Origin: Daphnia carinata
Taxonomy: Eukaryota > Arthropoda > Branchiopoda > Diplostraca > Daphniidae
Length of the DNA stretch: 64,000 nt
Assembly: GCF_022539665.2 (NCBI RefSeq)
Contig: NC_081333.1
Location: 3,782,001-3,846,000 of the forward strand
Direction of reading: 5' to 3'
The position numbers and the translations under genes were made by a program. Below are positions 61,901 to 64,000 of the stretch, piece by piece (positions within the stretch are counted from its first letter, which is position 1; each line of letters starts with the position of its first letter). Under the pieces are notes generated by a model. The model was not told where the DNA came from. It saw only the letters and a program-made list of their open reading frames with translations, and made no database searches.

Positions 61901-63260
61901 CACTGGACAGTTTGTGTCAGACGACAACACGGAGGAGATTGTCGAGTTGATAACGGATTGAAGAATCAACTAGAACTGGTCGGCTAGAAGCTACTACAGT
62001 TCGTTCCAGTATGTGTGTGACACGATGATCGTTTGCCGCTGATGCGCGTTCGTACACATTCCGTTCGGGACAGGAAAAAGGACAAGACTCGATTCCTGTT
62101 CTATACGGGCAGCAGTTTGAGTTGTATGAGGATAGGCGCCTGCGCTTCACCACAATTGGCTCGTAACCTGTCGGCAGAGTAAGTGCTGACAGATATTATT
62201 TCTTTTACTGACATCGTTATAATAATAATAACGAACACAGTGTCGGTGGAATCATCTCTTATGTTAACGCAGTCATTGTAATTCAAAAGCAACCTGACAC
62301 GAAGGTCTCATTTTACAATTTGTTCGTTAATTAGTTTTGTTCTTTGAAACTCTTATACAAGAGACCATAAATTTGATACATTTATCTTGTAAAGTTAAAA
62401 CTGGTTAAAATAATTTTGATTACTTGTTTGCAATAAATATCTCTGTTTAGACCTCACCTTCTACTAAGCTTGTTTCCCGCACTCGATAAACCGTGCCAAC
62501 GTCAACACACGTAAAATTTTTTTTCTTTCATTTGTAATTCGTCATTTGTCTGTCACGCATTTAGTGCTGGTGAGAAAAAAGTATTACTTGTTTTCTGGTT
62601 CTTATCTGTTTTTAGCAGGATCTGTCGAATACTTGATCATTGAATGTTACCTCATTATTAATGCAGACCTAAACCTGTAAGAAGGCTCGAACTGCCGTGC
62701 ACGTGTTTAGTCTCGCCAAAAGTTTTAGTAAAACAAAGTTTGTTTCTCGTCACGCTTGAGGAAGCAGAATTATTTGTTGATTTTCAAAGTTAATAGTACT
62801 GGCATTTCTTTTTATCCAAGGTTCAGCAGGTCCAGATAGACTGTTACTTTATTTGCCTCTTGGCTAAATCGTTGTGGTGGTTGCCAGTCCGAAGTAGTGT
62901 GAAGTTTATCATCAGGCCCTCTCTTCCTTACTTTTCCTATAGTCACCATATAGGGGTTTCTAATTATAGAAAAATGTAATATTGGGTGTTATCTTTACTG
63001 TGTCCCCTACAAAAGACGTTTTTAGTTCCAGTCTACGAAAAGGAAAAGGTATCCCTCTTCCATAGTGATGGATGCAGAAGTCTTCTATAGAGAATCTAAT
63101 GGCTAAGACAACATTTGCTGTAGCAACTACATGCAGCTTTCGAAAACTCAATCTATTTGAATACTATTGTATACTATCCTTGTCGTCAAAAGATTTGCAG
63201 ACTACACCCACCAGACATTTAACGTAATCTGGACCATTCCTTCTCTCTTTTTTTTTTCAG

Positions 63261-63307
63261 TGGGACAAACAGGAGATCAGTTGCTGCTAGGGGTCTTCAA
63301 TCCCAAC
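63261..63307 (+). other. candidate internal coding exon of an unidentified + strand gene
   Basis: A strong pyrimidine tract and CAG acceptor end at 63260, and a consensus GTAAGT donor starts at 63308. The 47 bases between are open in the frame GQTGDQLLLGVFNPN, entering with two bases of a split codon and leaving in phase 0. I do not recognise the peptide, and no partner exon of the same quality was found in the window. It could be a small exon of a gene running off the right edge, or chance. Confidence 0.22.
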
Positions 63308-64000
63308 GTAAGTCAACCCAACTCAACCACTTTACACAAATTAGACCTTTTGTTGGTTTTACAATCCCTCTGCTCTCTGCATGTCTGCGTGATGTGAAGC
63401 GCGACATGCAGTTTGTATACGACCTTCACCGCCTCTTGCCATAAATTTTTATTTTATTTTATTTTTTTTAACTTTTATCCTTATGGCGAAACCACACATC
63501 CGCGTTATGGCCCATCTCAAAGGCAAGCTTCCACTTTGATAGATTTCCCCTGGTGAACGTTCAAACTCTTTTCTTTTAGCTTCCTATCCTCACCATTGAA
63601 AATGTTTGTCGTAGTATCGTAAAAAAAATGAGAACTAAAAATTTGGCTTTCACCTTATTCGCATGACGTGAATTCAGATTTTCCCCCTCTTTTTTAATAT
63701 CCAAAGAGATCTAAACCCACGCACAATTTGCTTTTGGTTTCAAATGCCGTCCATTCTGACGGTCATAAACCATGTGACAAAGGTAGATATATATATTGTT
63801 GTTTTTTTTAACTTGGGCTGGAAAAATAGATATGCGTTTTGTTTTCTAAACACATTCCGTTTTTTTGCTGGGGATTTTGAATTCCGTGTAGCAACAAACA
63901 AACTCGTTTGCATTTATTCCGAAATGGTTTTGATATGCTTTATGATGCAAGAGTTTCTAGCTCTCCCAACATGTATTATATATTGACTTTCATTTAACAT

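Larger units (their letters stand above)
52556..64000. other. intergenic region upstream of receptor copy C
   Basis: This 11.4 kb stretch should carry the copy C promoter and any 5' UTR exons. It is marked by TA-rich microsatellites near 54948-55000, an A26 plus (GAAAAA)n tract at 55216-55270, a C19 run at 55921-55939 and long A runs near 59893-59919. No protein family was recognised on either strand. One short stretch at 63261-63307 has the splice signals of an internal exon. Confidence 0.6.

Overview
The window looks like arthropod nuclear DNA. Compact genes with many 60-200 bp GT-AG introns, insect-type Pax and class C receptor families and frequent homopolymer runs suggest a branchiopod crustacean such as Daphnia. 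The species call is inference; no marker in the window names it. There are no bacterial-style operons, CRISPR arrays or rRNA genes.

Layout. (1) 300-1370, + strand: the last two coding exons of a Pax3/7 (paired/gooseberry) transcription factor, with a complete paired-class homeodomain and a glutamine-rich tail; the paired domain lies to the left of the window. (2) 1371-7516: intergenic, rich in homopolymers and microsatellites. (3) 7517-18392, 27892-35741 and 43061-52555, all on the - strand: three tandem paralogues of a metabotropic glutamate receptor-like class C GPCR, called here copies A, B and C. Each was rebuilt as 17 coding exons with the same intron positions and phases, giving open proteins of 977, 955 and 977 residues. 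Each has a signal peptide, a Venus-flytrap ligand-binding domain, a nine-cysteine linker, seven membrane segments and a short tail. (4) 41853-42156, + strand, between copies B and C: a two-exon gene for a small secreted Gly/His/Tyr-rich peptide, with a TATA box and a poly(A) signal. (5) 52556-64000 and the other gaps hold microsatellites, a few weak gene candidates and no recognisable protein family.

The main biological point is the receptor cluster. All three copies have lost the two residues that hold the side-chain carboxylate of glutamate in mGluRs (Arg78 and Lys409, mGluR1 numbering; here Ala and Gln). They keep most of the residues that hold the alpha-amino-acid part. This is the pattern described for the insect mXR/mangetout class, so these are probably amino-acid-type receptors for something other than glutamate, present as a local expansion. 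The copies are mosaics: different exons group A with B, B with C, or A with C, and exons 13-15 with their introns are nearly the same in all three. This fits repeated gene conversion. Copy B has also lost the C-terminal tail that in A and C ends in a PDZ-ligand-like Val-Ser-Leu.
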